Assembly (NCBI GenBank): GCA_000969725.1
Contig: JXSR01S034302.1
From: Ophiothrix spiculata
Lineage: Eukaryota; Echinodermata; Ophiuroidea; Amphilepidida; Ophiotrichidae
Reading direction: 5' to 3' (one strand)
Length of the DNA: 51,356 nt
Position 1 is the stretch's first letter. Each line of letters begins with the position of its first letter. Under the pieces are notes generated by a model. It was not told where the DNA came from. It saw nothing but the letters and a program-made list of their open reading frames with translations, and made no database searches. Position numbers and translations under genes: made by a program. Shown here one piece after another: positions 1 to 10,565 of the stretch.

Positions 1-204
1 TGCGATTCATTTAGATTCATGGCCGGGGGATAGGGGGTTCTTGAAAATTCAAAAAATTTTGTACGGTATGTACCTGCCAGACTTTGAAAAACTGATCATC
101 TCTATACCTATTTTTGGCTCGAAAACCCAATCATGTTATGACTGAAAACTACATGCTGCAGTTTCAAGTTGCCAATAAAGAAGAATATTCATGTAAACAT
201 CTTA

Positions 205-400
205 AAAGGGGGGTCATTGAGTACACGAAAGTTATAAAGGCGGGTCTTTGAGTACAGGAAAAATTTCATAACATGGGGGTCATCCAGTAGCATCAGAAGG
301 CAAAAATATGGAGTCATTCAGTAGCAAGAGATAAGAAAAAGGGGGCCATTGAGTAACAAGTGGGCTGGTAAAATAAAAAGGAGGTCATTGGGTACGCGGC
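205..400. repeat. Short degenerate minisatellite, GTCATTGAGTA core
   Basis: Six spaced copies of a core close to GGGGTCATTGAGTAC occur at about 211, 241, 275, 311, 341 and 381, separated by 15-25 bp of unrelated A-rich sequence. The cores vary (GTCATCCAGTAG, GTCATTCAGTAG). No open frame of note crosses it. Related wording (CACCCAATGACCCC) appears on the opposite strand near 13560-13690, so this is probably a dispersed family. Confidence 0.55.
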
Positions 401-451
401 GATTTGAAAAGTGGGTCTATCTGGAGGCACATCCTGCGTACCCACTATGGA

Positions 452-651
452 AATTAACCCCCCCCCCCCCGGCCCTTGTCACTTTTGATATCTGCATACA
501 AGCATAATCATGATAGTTGACTATTTTGTCCAAAATGATAATTTTGCTAAATTTGTAAGACTTGGAGGGCTGCACAGTCTCCCAGAATCATGCGAGTTGT
601 TAATTTGCATTATTTTGATCCATAATGGTAATTTTCTCAAATTGTAGGTTG
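452..651. repeat. Degenerate GGCCCAAAATGACAATTTTGC-type repeat with C-run
   Basis: A 13-base C run at 458-470 precedes a copy of a family seen throughout the window, worded roughly as tgcaagcaaaatcatg, then gaccaaaatgataattttgc, then aaattgtaagattttg. It is non-coding. The same family recurs at 1616-1868, 8331-9070, 9270-10150, 16680-16870 and 21440-21850. Confidence 0.5.
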
Positions 652-1615
652 TACCTAGGGAGCAAAACAGGTTTACTTGCAACGAGAAATGATTTTAATG
701 TGTCCTATCTAGATGGGTGCTATGGACCATAGGTAACATCACTAGGGTGGACATAAAATCATTCAGTTGCACGGAACCATGCAGGAAGGGGGTAAAAGTC
801 ATTACAGGGGGCAGATTTGAAAATTGGTCAAATCTTGTTCAAAACCATTCTAACATGTTCCACTCATCATAACGAACCAGGAAATGTATACTTTGACCCA
901 TCTCCGATGAATGCTTCAAGAGTTATATCCGAAAACATAAAAGTCAAATCAAGGGTCAAGAGATGGGTTTATGGGAGTCAACAATTTTAAAAGTGTCCGA
1001 TTTTATTCAGAATGGTCTCAAATTGTTCGTCTTGCAAAACTGTTTTTACAAAGTAATATTTTCAAACGTCTACGATCAACCGTTGCTATGGTTACAGGCC
1101 GATATAAATTTTTGTTATTGCATGTATTTGCACCAATTGGAAATAATGGTTTTTTTTCTTGATACCATAGAAACGATTGATCGAAGACGTTGGAAAATAT
1201 TACTTTATGCAGACAGTTTTGCAAGACGAACAATTTGGGACCATTTTGAACAAAATTCGACACTTTAAAAATTTTTGACTCCCATAGACCCAACATGTGA
1301 CCCCTGTAATCACCTTTCATGTTTTCGGTTATATCTCAAAAACCCTTAATCAGATATTGGTCAAAGTGTACTTTTTCTGCTTCTTTATGATGAGAGGAAC
1401 ATGTTAGAATGGTCTAAAACAAAATTTGACCAATTTTGAAGTTTGCCCCCTGCAATGACTTTTACCCCCCTCTTGCAGGGTCCCATGCAGGTGACTGATA
1501 TTGTGTCCATCCTAGTGTTGTTACCTATGGTCCATAGAACCCAAATAGATAGGACACGTTAAAATAATTTCTCGTTGCAGTTTTACCCCTAAAATGGGGT
1601 TTTGCTCCCTAGGTA
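652..1615. mobile_element. 0.96-kb foldback (palindromic) element
   Basis: The two halves are diverged reverse complements meeting near 1130. The ends are TACCTAGGGAGCAAAAC (652-668) and GTTTTGCTCCCTAGGTA (1599-1615). Further matches run inward: a GTGTCCTATCTA block, ggaccataggtaacatcac against gttgttacctatggtcc, gtaaaagtcatt against aatgacttttac, and catgttccact against the 1390s. Because of this symmetry, about 100-residue open frames at 963-1268 (plus) and 1018-1320 (minus) read almost the same protein; they are by-products of the palindrome, not genes. TTG directly flanks both ends (649-651, 1616-1618), a possible 3-bp target duplication. Superfamily unknown. Confidence 0.8.
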
Positions 1616-1868
1616 TTGTGGCATGCAAGCAAAATCATTAAGTTTGACAATTGTGACCCAAAACTGTTTGTCTGCTGTAGATAAGCAAAATTACCCCGCG
1701 ATTGACAACTTGCATACATTTTGGCCCAAAATGACAATTTTGCTCCAATGAAAAATAGTAAGGTTTACATGCAATCTGTAAATTGTTCGAATTGTTAATT
1801 TGGTCAAAAGGAACAGGATTGTACATATCAATATATCATGACCCAAAATGACAGTGATGGCACAAAAT
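1616..1868. repeat. Degenerate GGCCCAAAATGACAAT repeat
   Basis: Contains ttttggcccaaaatgacaat near 1720 and acccaaaatgacagtgatgg near 1840, with aattgtaagattt-like spacers. Same dispersed family as 452-651. No coding content seen. Confidence 0.45.
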
Positions 1869-2215
1869 TTAAAGGGATTGGACAAAATTTCGAAATCTTG
1901 TTTGTGGATGATTTACACTTCATATGTAAGAAACTAACAGTCAATTACCAGATGTTGGGAAACTTTCGATCAAAAGCTTCAGAAAAATCAAAAATTTGAA
2001 TTTTATTTTGTTTTGTAAATTTTTGGTATGTATGAGGCTATTCTCTAAATGTATTTATTGATGTTATATATGAGGATCCAGAGAGCCAAAGATTTGTAAA
2101 ACAATCATTTCACACCGTCAATTACAGATAAATCAAAAGAAATTTTGAGTTTGCATAAGATATCCTGAAGAGGTAAATTCTAAAAATTTAGGTATAGGGG
2201 CAATATTTATTAGAT
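1869..2215 (+). mobile_element. Relic of a TTAA element (AGGGGCATTGGACA family)
   Basis: Starts TTAA then AGGGATTGGACAAAATTTCG. It is collinear with the copy at 3863-4272 and with the reverse of 36141-36686, sharing gatttacactt, ggctattctctaaa, gtatttattgatgttata, gagccaaagatttgt and aaatcaaaagaaatttt. The right terminus is lost near 2200, so this is an old truncated copy. Confidence 0.65.
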
Positions 2216-2261
2216 TTATCGTTAATCAAAATGATTAACCTGAAAATATTTATAGATTCAT

Positions 2262-3294
2262 TGAAAATTTCCTGGCAAAAAACTTTCTTTAAAAGAGAAA
2301 GCTTCATGGAAAAGCTTACCACTTTATATCTTGAATAAATTTTACTTGGGCGTTGATATATTAAAAAGTAACTGTAAATTTGAAGACTTGCATGATGACA
2401 TTAAATCAATTCATTGCCTATTTTTTACCTGAATCACTGACCATTTGTTTGCAACAAAAACAATTCAAAGTGTAAATAATATTGAAACCGGGATTGATCA
2501 AGTTATATGCAATAATAAATGCATTGTAAGTAACAACAAAACATTGTACTTTAAGGAATGGGCAAAAATTGGTCTAAATATGATCTGGGATTTATACAAT
2601 GAAACCAATGAAACTTTTGTTTCTTGGAACAAATTAAAGGATATTTTTAGAAATGATGGAACTTCTTTCTTGAAATATTTGGCTCTCAGTCAAGCTCAAA
2701 AATGGAAGCAAGGTGCACATCAGAGAGAAAAGTGAGAAACGATTAAAATTTATTTTAATGAAGAATGTATTGATTTATGCAAGTGCATTGCAAAATTATA
2801 CAGAAATATAATATTATTAAAGATTTCATCAAACCCAATTTGCCAAAATATGTGGGAAAATAAAATAGCTGTTTTTAATATAGACTGGTCCAAAGTATGG
2901 AAGAATATGGCATCAGACATTAAAGAGCCATGTTTAAAAACATTAAAAACACTTAACTTGAAAATAGTTAGCAACATTTATCCAACAAAAGTATTCATGA
3001 AAACTATAAGAAAAGAAGAAAATTATATATGTGAGACATGTAATAAATTTGATTATATTGAACATTTCTTTTATGAATGTAATAAAAAGGAGGAGGATAT
3101 GGGAGTAAATAGAAACACTTCTTTCCCTGTTATTATAACATTAAACTAAAGTTAGATAAAAAAAAAGGTGTAATTTTTGGTTTAGAGAGTATAAATATAG
3201 CCAATGAAAAAAAAAGTAAATTTGTTGATAAGTGTTGCTAAATTGTGCATAAGTAAGTTTAAATATGGCAACTATCCAAATATATGTGAATGAA
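2262..3294 (+). mobile_element. L1/Tx1-like LINE ORF2 C-terminal relic
   Basis: Recognisable 3' end of a non-LTR retrotransposon ORF2, read only with several frame changes and stops. In order: KISWQKTFF (about 2262), WKSLPLYILNKFYLGVDILK (about 2305-2370), LYFKEWAKIGLNMIWDL (about 2545-2600), a stop at 2733-2735, WSKVWKNMA (about 2885), then a zf-RVT-like segment ICETCNKFDYIEHFFYEC (about 3030-3082), and a last piece KFKYGNYPNICE ending near 3294. The spacing of W, LPxYxLN, EWxxxGI and CxxC...HxFxxC follows the post-RT region of L1/Tx1-type elements. The endonuclease and RT core are absent. Family recognised from motif order; clade is inference. Confidence 0.75.
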
Positions 3295-3325
3295 TGTTCT
3301 TATACGTGTTGGTAGAAATCATTAG

Positions 3326-3592
3326 AAGAGGTTTAAAACTTTGCAACAACACTTACTTTTTCATCAGAATAATTTCAGTGATACCAATCACCGTCATCAT
3401 TGGTCTAGTTCTGTGTTCCAACTGATCCACTTCTGTGATTCGCCGATGGTGGCGTCCAAGATGTTGAAGGTGTTTCCAGAAGTGAATTATAAAATTGGAA
3501 AGTTCGCGCCCCCCGTCTCTGTTAAGAGTTGGGCTTGTCTCTTTCTTGATGCAAATGGCCTCCCTTATTTTTCGATGTAATAGTTTATCCTC
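3326..3592 (-). mobile_element. Penelope-like element, GIY-YIG C-terminal tail
   Basis: On the minus strand one frame reads EDKLLHRKIREAICIKKE followed by TSPTLNRDGGRELSNFIIH. This matches the highly conserved end of the GIY-YIG endonuclease domain of Penelope-like retroelements (pattern REAIxIxKxxPTLNRDGGxELP). The following minus-strand stretch, with tctgatgaaaaagtaagtgt at its 3' end, fits the usual short trailer after that domain. Everything upstream (RT, most of GIY-YIG) is missing; on that side the sequence turns into the satellite at 3600. Alternative: another RT element that acquired the same endonuclease. Confidence 0.72.
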
Positions 3593-3599
3593 TCTGCAT

Positions 3600-3865
3600 A
3601 ATACAGAAACGTCAAATTGTTTGTCTTGGACCAGCGACCAAAAGTGTCAATTACGACCCCGTTGTCCGGCCATTCCCTGGGGATCAAAGGTAATAAGAAA
3701 GGTCAAATTTACAACTTTGTCTGATTTCAAAGGTTAATGTGTCATGCTGTTTGTCTTGGGCCACCAATCAAAAGTCAATTGTGACCCCAATGTTAGACCT
3801 ATCTCTTGGGGTCAAAAGTCAATAGAAAGGTCACATTTTTGACTTTGACCGATTTCAAAGATTAA
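3600..3865 (-). repeat. Dispersed copies of the 110-bp GACCCC satellite (reverse orientation)
   Basis: About two units of the family that forms the array at 31980-33240, here inverted. Diagnostic words are cttggaccagcgaccaaaag, tgtcaattacgaccccgt and gatttcaaagattaa. A further unit resumes at 4270-4350 after the inserted element at 3863-4272. Confidence 0.75.
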
Positions 3866-4272
3866 AGGCATTGGACACAATTGGACACAATTTTGAAAAA
3901 GACATTGGACACAATTTTGAAATTTTGTTTCTTGATGATTTACACTTCCTAAGTTAGAAATTAACAGTTAATTACCTGATATCAGGAAATTTTTGATAAA
4001 AACCTTCAAAAAAGTCAAAAATTTGAATTTTATCTTATTTGCTCATTTTGGGTATGAGGCTATTCTCTAAACGTATTTATTGATGTTATACAATTAGAAA
4101 GAGCCAAAGATTTGTTTGTAAAACATTCCTTTTACATTATAGATTGCAGAAAAATCAAAAGAAATTTGGAATTTCATTAGATCTCCTGAAAAGGCCAATT
4201 CTAGAAAAATGCAAAAATCTCAAAATGTTTTGGGAAAAGTTTAGGGATGATGCTGAACTAATGCCCATTTAA
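3863..4272 (+). mobile_element. TTAA-flanked MITE inserted in satellite
   Basis: Left end TTAA+AGGCATTGGACACAA (TTAA 3863-3866; a short ggacacaa stretch is duplicated just inside). Right end CTAATGCCCAT+TTAA (4269-4272). The host sequence reads gatttcaaagattaa before and ggtgtcaaattgttcatc after. Removing the element and one TTAA rebuilds a normal satellite unit, whose reverse complement (acaccttaatctttgaaat) occurs intact many times at 32 kb. This supports a TTAA target duplication, the signature of piggyBac-type transposition. No transposase is encoded. Confidence 0.8.
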
Positions 4273-4350
4273 GGTGTCAAATTGTTCATCATGGACAAGT
4301 GATCAAAAGTGTCAATTGTAAACCCGTCTTCCAATCTTTCCTTGGGATAT
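4270..4350 (-). repeat. GACCCC satellite unit, continuation
   Basis: Reads ggtgtcaaattgttcatc, gtgatcaaaagtgtcaattg, then tcttccaatctttccttggg. It is the second part of the unit split by the element at 3863-4272. Confidence 0.65.
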
Positions 4351-4663
4351 ACCTTTGACAGGATGAAATGATTGATGCATGCGGTGGTCTTATAACAGAG
4401 ACCCACATGTATTAGACTAGGAAAGTATGCATGTGCTTTTTATCCAGTTTTCAATGGTAAAATAATTCTTTGACCAAATAATCTTGGAAACGCTTTCAGA
4501 TGTTCACAATTCTTCATTTTATGCTGTTTTCACTACATGTATAAACAATTTTTGATCAACATCTTCTAGCATTGTTTTAATATGAAATCCTTGTTTAGGG
4601 TGCTTTGGAAAATGTAGCTGGACACGCTTCATATACAAGATGTTGTTTTTCTGTTTATGGGGC

Positions 4664-5320
4664 ATTTCAGGAATGGTTTTTGCTCTGTAACTCAGCAAGG
4701 GACAATCAAATTCAAATAAAAGTATACATTTATGGAAGCGGATTTGCATACTGAGCATGACGGTCAGGCTGTTTTTTGACCAAAATGTGTAATTTTTGAC
4801 ATAGGGTCCAAAAATTATGTTTCTTGTCCCAAAATTTTACGAGAAAGCTAACTAAATTTTGGTTTGGTAAAATTTTAAACCATTTTACTTTTTAGAATCT
4901 AGAATCCTACGAGTGCATTTTTTATTAGTTTTTGAAATATTGCCAAAAATAGGTCAAAAAATATCATATTTTGCCAACAATGGTGTCAGGAGTGGGATTT
5001 TTTGAAATTTTTTGGTCCAATTTTTGGCAATATCTCACAAACTAAGAAAAAATAAAAAAAATAAAAATTTGTTCCTAGATATTGCTTTCTAGGTTCTAAC
5101 AAGTAAAAAAGATCAACATTTTACCAAATCAAAGTTTAGTTAGCATTCCCGAAAATTTTTTGGACCAAAAACACAATTTTTGGACCTTCAATTTCACATT
5201 TTGGTCCAAAAAATGACCTGACTATCATGTTCAGTATGCAAATCCTCTTCTAGAAATATATATTTTAATTTGAATATAATTATCCATTGCTGGGTTACAG
5301 TGCAAAAACTGTTTCTGCTA
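4664..5320. mobile_element. 0.65-kb palindromic element (relative of 38794-39516)
   Basis: Two diverged arms meet near 4990. Paired words: ctgtaactcagcaagg (about 4685) with ttgctgggttacag (about 5288); gatttgcatactgagcatga with tcatgttcagtatgcaaatc; ttttgaccaaaatgt with acattttggtccaaaa; ggcaatat on both sides of the centre. The arm vocabulary (tgtaactcagcaa, aaaagtatacattt, ttggaccaaaat, ctaactaaattttg, gaaatattgccaaaaatagg) matches the better-preserved element at 38794-39516. The ends are too eroded to fix a target duplication. Confidence 0.72.
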
Positions 5321-6280
5321 ACAAAGGGATGACAGGACCGTAAAGTGCTATATGCACAATATAACATTTTAATCCAGTTTTTGGTTTCAAGTGTAAGTAC
5401 CCCGTGCAAAGACCCTTCCCAAATAAATGAATACATGAAGGAAGTTGTTGGGGCCTGGAAGTTTTTAAAACCATTTTTCTTGTCAAAATGGTTCACTTTT
5501 TTAGACATGTTTTCTACGACCTTAATACTAACTTTTGTTCTATCAATTAAGTTTTTCATTATATTCGATGACGATATTAACTTAATCACTTATGTTAACA
5601 TTCCATATTGCATAGCTTGAACAGTTTGAGAGACTAGTAAATTGCAGAAGGTGATAAGGTAACAAATTGAACTACCATTGCTTTTATTTTATTTACTTTA
5701 ATTCATTATCAAACATGATGCACTAAAAGCGCAATTTAGAGCCGCTGCCTATTGAAGACCCCCTTAAATATCAGGTTCCCTATCTACCCTAATTTCTTTT
5801 TGGTAAATATTGACACTTATAATCAGTGCCACAATCAGTTTAATTCAACTTCTTTGACATTTTTTCCCTTTATAAATCATAGTTTAACGATAATAATAAT
5901 AAATAATTTTGAAACCTTAGTGTTAAACAAATATTGATAAAATCCTGATTCAGTGTGTGAAAAGGGAAAAAAAGGTATATTTTAGCTTCAGAACACTCCG
6001 CCCATTAGAGGGTGTTTTAAAAAACTGTAGTCACGTTATGCCTACAACATTATTATTGGGTACCCCCACCCGGAGAAAATCAGATGATCATAGCATGTAG
6101 CTCAAACTAACATGTAAGTCATTAACTGGTCCTATTTTTTGTTTTACACAAAAACATGTGTAAATAACTGTGCTGATTCGCATTCAAATGATTGCTACTT
6201 TTAGGACATAAACTTAAAACCCACAAATTTGTATATTGCTGGAAATTTTATTTTCAGTCCAAGGATTCAAATTTTACCTG
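5321..6280. other. No recognisable feature
   Basis: AT-rich sequence with short chance open frames and small AT microsatellite patches (taataataataa near 5890). I see no splice-bounded exon, repeat array or terminal inverted repeat here. Confidence 0.4.
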
Positions 6281-6935
6281 TAGGGGAGACTGGGGCTATT
6301 GTGGCCAGCGGCGGATTTAAGGAAAAGGGCCCTGTCAGCAACTTAAGATGGGGGCCCTTTTTAAAACAAAAATGGTCGCAGGAAATATGACATTTTTTGT
6401 TGTGCGCTAAGCTCACGAAAAAAAACAATAAATTATTAAATATCACCTAAAAATTGCTTTAAAAATCTTGAAATTGCCCCTGGTTCCTAACTGGTAAAAT
6501 TGACCCCACAAAACGTTTTCTTGGGTCCATCGCAATATATTAGGGGGGAAAGTTGTGTGGGGCCAGCGTTCTGCTTGGGCCAATGATGTTGCAAGAACAC
6601 TGGGTTTTCTATGAATCTTAGTGAAATTCTTTGGAAGTATTTTTTTCTTTCCTTTAAAAAATATTTGGGGGCCATTTAAAGTGGTTTCGGCAGCTGGTAG
6701 CTGGCACAATAGCCCCACATGGCGGGGCTATTGTGGCCCCTGCGACTTATATAATTAATGTAAATTTGTATGCAAATGAGACTAGTTATTGTCATTATTT
6801 TTATTGGATAATGTACACTATTAAATAAGGTAAATATGGTAACATAACTAGTTGCTTACAGTTTTGTATGAATGAGATATAGGAGGAAAACTATAAAAGG
6901 GGGCCACAAATGGCCAATAGCCCCAGTCTCCCCTA
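6281..6935. mobile_element. TIR element, GGGGAGACTGGGGCTATT ends
   Basis: Ends are TAGGGGAGACTGGGGCTATT (6281-6300) and AATAGCCCCAGTCTCCCCTA (6916-6935), a perfect 20-bp inverted repeat with TA at both outer edges. The core wording recurs internally at 6703-6740 (acaatagccccacatg, then cggggctattgtggccc), a short inner palindrome. GGGCCC-rich stretches at 6325-6360 and 6545-6675 are internal. About 655 bp, non-autonomous. The MITE at 39558-39961 has terminal wording of the same style (AAACTGGGGTTACTTT), perhaps a related family. Confidence 0.8.
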
Positions 6936-7340
6936 CATAAACTTAATTTTGAGGGATGGGTAAAAACTATACATGGTTCAAGATAAAACAAAAGTGCATT
7001 TTTGTCAACCAACTTGACATTTTCAGATTTTGGTGTGGGCCTATCAAGGTGAAACAAACATTAATTGAAGGATATAATGATGACCGTCCATAATATAAGT
7101 AATACATTTAGTGACCAATTTCAATGTGGTCAAAATACTGAGGATGGTCAAAATCTATGAAACGACTCATTACTGGTCATAATTTTATTCCTATTGACAT
7201 TACCTAAACATTAATCACATAATTGGATTCCTTGTCAAATTTCCTTTTGAAAAATTCATATTTATTACCAACTACGTCGACTCACTCAAAAGATATGCCG
7301 TTTTAAAGTTTTCGAATTTACACATGAGGTTGTATTTTTT
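6936..7340. other. No recognisable feature
   Basis: AT-rich intervening sequence with no long frame, array or inverted repeat that I can see. Confidence 0.35.
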
Positions 7341-7770
7341 GTTAATCATGACCAAGCTTTATGGTTCAGTGCACCCAAAAATCAGTGGACAAATTGTCCT
7401 TCCGTAACCATGATCCCTTCGCATTTTGCATTGTTAAACACCAAACACCAAGCTATGCATTCAGTAACTTTGAAATAAAATTTCTTCAAAAATTTCATAA
7501 AAATTTTCAAAAATGTACTCAAGGTGAAAAACCATGTCTGTTTTGCTGTCCTTCCGTAACCGACCTCAATATTATGCATATTTTGCGACAGAGAAATTTT
7601 TATGAAAAAATTCCTGTTGAATATGTATGCTTTCATGTAGGCCTATACTCAACTAAATATGGAATTAGTTTTATTTTATCCTATTCAATTTTGGCAATGT
7701 ATGCGTTTGAAATACAGAAAAATTCTGTGAAATCCTTCCGTAAACGTGAAAATGTCCTTTAGCATTATAC
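7341..7770. repeat. Unclassified segment with three TCCTTCCGTAA motifs
   Basis: The motif TCCTTCCGTAA occurs at about 7397, 7549 and 7733 with roughly 150-185 bp spacing. The first two are preceded by TG and followed by CC. A 133-residue open frame (7361-7762, plus) spans the segment, but its composition (rich in F, K and S, no recognisable domain) suggests chance or repeat-derived reading. Possibly an internally repeated transposable element. Confidence 0.35.
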
Positions 7771-8262
7771 ATATTTCATTGAAGTATAACCCCAACATTT
7801 TTATTTTTTACAATACACATGTTTATAAATCTTAACTTTCGTATACTTTTCTATGCAATCCTATATGCGGGCTTCAACCACCAGAACCACCATGTTTTCT
7901 AATTGCTTTTTCAAGTATAACTTCATCAAGTAAGATCATAAAAAGTTCACTTTTTGTATATAGAGTACAAATAGACCTTCCATATTAAATACAAAACTTT
8001 CCGAAATATGTTAAGAAATTTAAGCAAGAATGCATGTTTTATACTATTTTTTAATGTAATATTTAACAAAATATCATATTTGAGGGAACTGTTTTTGATG
8101 CAAGGTCTATAAGAATTTAAAGCTAAAAGGGAAATGCAATCAAGCATAATTATTAAATTTGAAACATTGATCTAAAATATCACTTAGATTTTGAGAGTTA
8201 TGATAATGCCTATCATGGTAATGAAAATTACAATTAACTTTTTTGTTAACTTTGTTTGACTT
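7771..8262. other. No recognisable feature
   Basis: AT-rich; nothing identifiable as a gene or element. Confidence 0.35.
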
Positions 8263-8330
8263 TGTGAGTTCTGCTTGCTAAGCAAAAATTTGGACAATTT
8301 TATGATTTTGCTTAGCAAGCAGAACTCACA
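8263..8330. repeat. Perfect 25-bp inverted repeat (hairpin)
   Basis: The left arm begins TGTGAGTTCTGCTTGCTAAG (8263-8287) and the right arm is its exact complement, ending CAAGCAGAACTCACA (8306-8330), with an 18-bp loop. It borders the degenerate GGCCCAAAATG repeat field. Probably a small foldback or a palindromic boundary of that family. Confidence 0.8.
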
Positions 8331-9070
8331 ATAATAATAATGAATTGGAAAATGATTTTACTCAAATTGTAAGATTTTGATGGCTGCAGATTTGACAATC
8401 TGCATAAATTTTGGCCCCAAATGAGAATTTTGCTCATAGAAAATTTTTACGCTGTTAATTGGCCAAATTGTAAATTACATATTTGGTGACCCAAAATGAC
8501 AATTATGCAAGTTATTGCTAAACAGTCAGATTTTGAGGCCAGCGACAAGAAGATCATGAAATTTCCACAATCTTGTGGCCCAAAATAATTTTTGACATGT
8601 AGCTCGAGAATATGTTTGCTCATATTGTAATATCTTGATGAAATATGGGTCTGCAAGCAAGGAAAATCAAGAAATTAGACTATTTTTAACCAGCCCAAAA
8701 AAGTGTGGCTTTCATTAAAAGAAAATAAAGAATTAATAGGCCTAATAAAAAACCTTTAGTTAATTTTGACTTAATATAACCAATGATAATAATTTTGCCA
8801 AAATTTTAAGATTGTCAGGGAATCATAACAGTGAAAATCACTAAATGACCCGGGTAAATGACACTTTGTGTCAAATGCAAGCAAAGTCATAATACTAATT
8901 TTTTAATCACTCAATTGTAAGATTTTGAATGAGGCAGCAGGCAAAATCATGAAACTTGGCAATATTTTTTTACAGGTAACGTATACTGCAATCAAGCATA
9001 ATCATACAAATTTAAAGTTAGTTCCAAACCAAATGATCATTTGCTCAGCCACCCCAAACCAACCATAAAT
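8331..9070. repeat. Degenerate GGCCCAAAATGACAAT repeat field
   Basis: Successive loose copies: ttttggccccaaatgagaat (about 8409), gacccaaaatgacaattatg (about 8488), gtggcccaaaataatttttg (about 8575), with ctcaaattgtaagattttg and gcaagcaaaatcatg spacers about every 90-110 bp. Looks like an old tandem array. No coding content. Confidence 0.5.
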
Positions 9071-9269
9071 GCCACCTTTTGTAAGTATCACTTTTTTAAT
9101 TATTTGCAAAGACCATGCTTTAAGGTTTAAAATGTAAACATGTTCAAAGATCAGTAAGCCCTATATTTTCTGTTGATTGTATTAAAAATATGTAGATTTA
9201 TTTCATAATTCCTATAATTTTCTCCAAATTAAATTTTACTGATATTTTGTAGTAAAAGCACAAGGATTG

Positions 9270-10150
9270 TGAATCTATCAAAAAATCAATTTTGGCAAAT
9301 TATGACCTTGACATTTATTTTCACATGTAGCGCAAATAAATGTAGTTTCTGGCATTTACGGCTCATTCGGGCTGGACAGTCACAAATATTAGATTTTGAG
9401 TGCTGTATGCATGGAAAGTCAAATAATTTGCACAATGTTGGACCTCATTTTGCTACGTTTATCAAATTGTTGATTTTAAGATCATAAAGATTTGACAACT
9501 GCAAACTGCAATTTTGACCCCACAGACATTTTTTTATTTTTTATTTTGGACCAAAATGACAATCAAGCTGGAATTCTTTCGATCTGCATGACAATACGGA
9601 TAAAATGATATGAGGGCTACATGAAAAAACATTAAATTGGCAAAAATTTTGGACCAAAATAGCAATTCTAAAAAAAAAATTGCTAAAAAAATATGACATT
9701 GTTGTTCACTAAGAACAAATATATGTTTACAAAATAGCAAACAATACTATCTATAATAGTTAAAATTAGGTTTAAAATTTGAATTTGAATGTATAAATGC
9801 AATGCTATATTGAAATTTTTGTTCCAATTCTTGTTCAACCGAACCAGATCAGGTTCATTGCCTGGACTGCTAATTGTATTAAGATATGAGGTGGCATGCA
9901 AGTAAACTCATGATATTTTACCATGGATGACACTCTTTCAATGTTGAAATTGCAAGATTTTTAGGATGGAATTTCCCACAGGTAGTTCTTCCCACGGACC
10001 CAGTAATGAGCTCATATCAAGCAAATCATGAAATTTGACTATTTTTGCAAGTTGATCCAAAATGAGCATTTTGCACAAATTTTTGCATGAACAATTACGG
10101 TTTGCACCATTTTGGCCAAAATGACTATTTTACCAAGGCTCTCAAAGTTA
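9270..10150. repeat. Degenerate GGCCCAAAATGACAAT repeat field (second block)
   Basis: Copies near 9540 (ttttggaccaaaatgacaat), 9650 (ttttggaccaaaatagcaat), 10020-10060 (caagcaaatcatgaaatttg) and 10110 (ttttggccaaaatgactatt). Same family as 8331-9070, more eroded and interrupted. Confidence 0.45.
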
Positions 10151-10565
10151 TTAACATTTTTATTTGTTTTTGGTTGACAAACTCATACCGAACTAATCGT
10201 AACCCAATTCAGTATTGAAGTGATGATATACTCACTCAGTTACTGGATCACGCTCATTCCATGATTCGTACATGTTCAATATGGACCTTTTAGATCAGGT
10301 CTAACTTCCATGTCCCTAGTGCATGGCAAAATACTGCCCATCAACGTCATGACTGCATGGCACCAACTTATTTGGAGGATCTGGTTCAAGCTCATCAAAA
10401 ATATGTCAGAATGGTACACCATGTGGCATGTAAAATAGCATGTGAATTTATAGTATGATGATGATTACTCACCAGATTTTCACTATAGCCCTGGGCCCAT
10501 ATTCATGAAAGCCTGCTAACTCTAGCTGGTAACTAACTTAACAGTCATAGGGGCCCTACCACAGG

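Noticed and set aside
963-1320. Pair of about 100-residue open frames, plus and minus, with almost the same protein
   Set aside because: The similarity is produced by the palindromic foldback at 652-1615; no domain is recognised.
7361-7762. 133-residue plus-strand open frame
   Set aside because: No domain, no splice context, and the segment carries three copies of TCCTTCCGTAA, so it looks repeat-derived.
10345-10410. Frame with CMAPTYLEDLVQAHQ resembling a LINE C-terminus
   Set aside because: Too short, with no further conserved motif in any frame.
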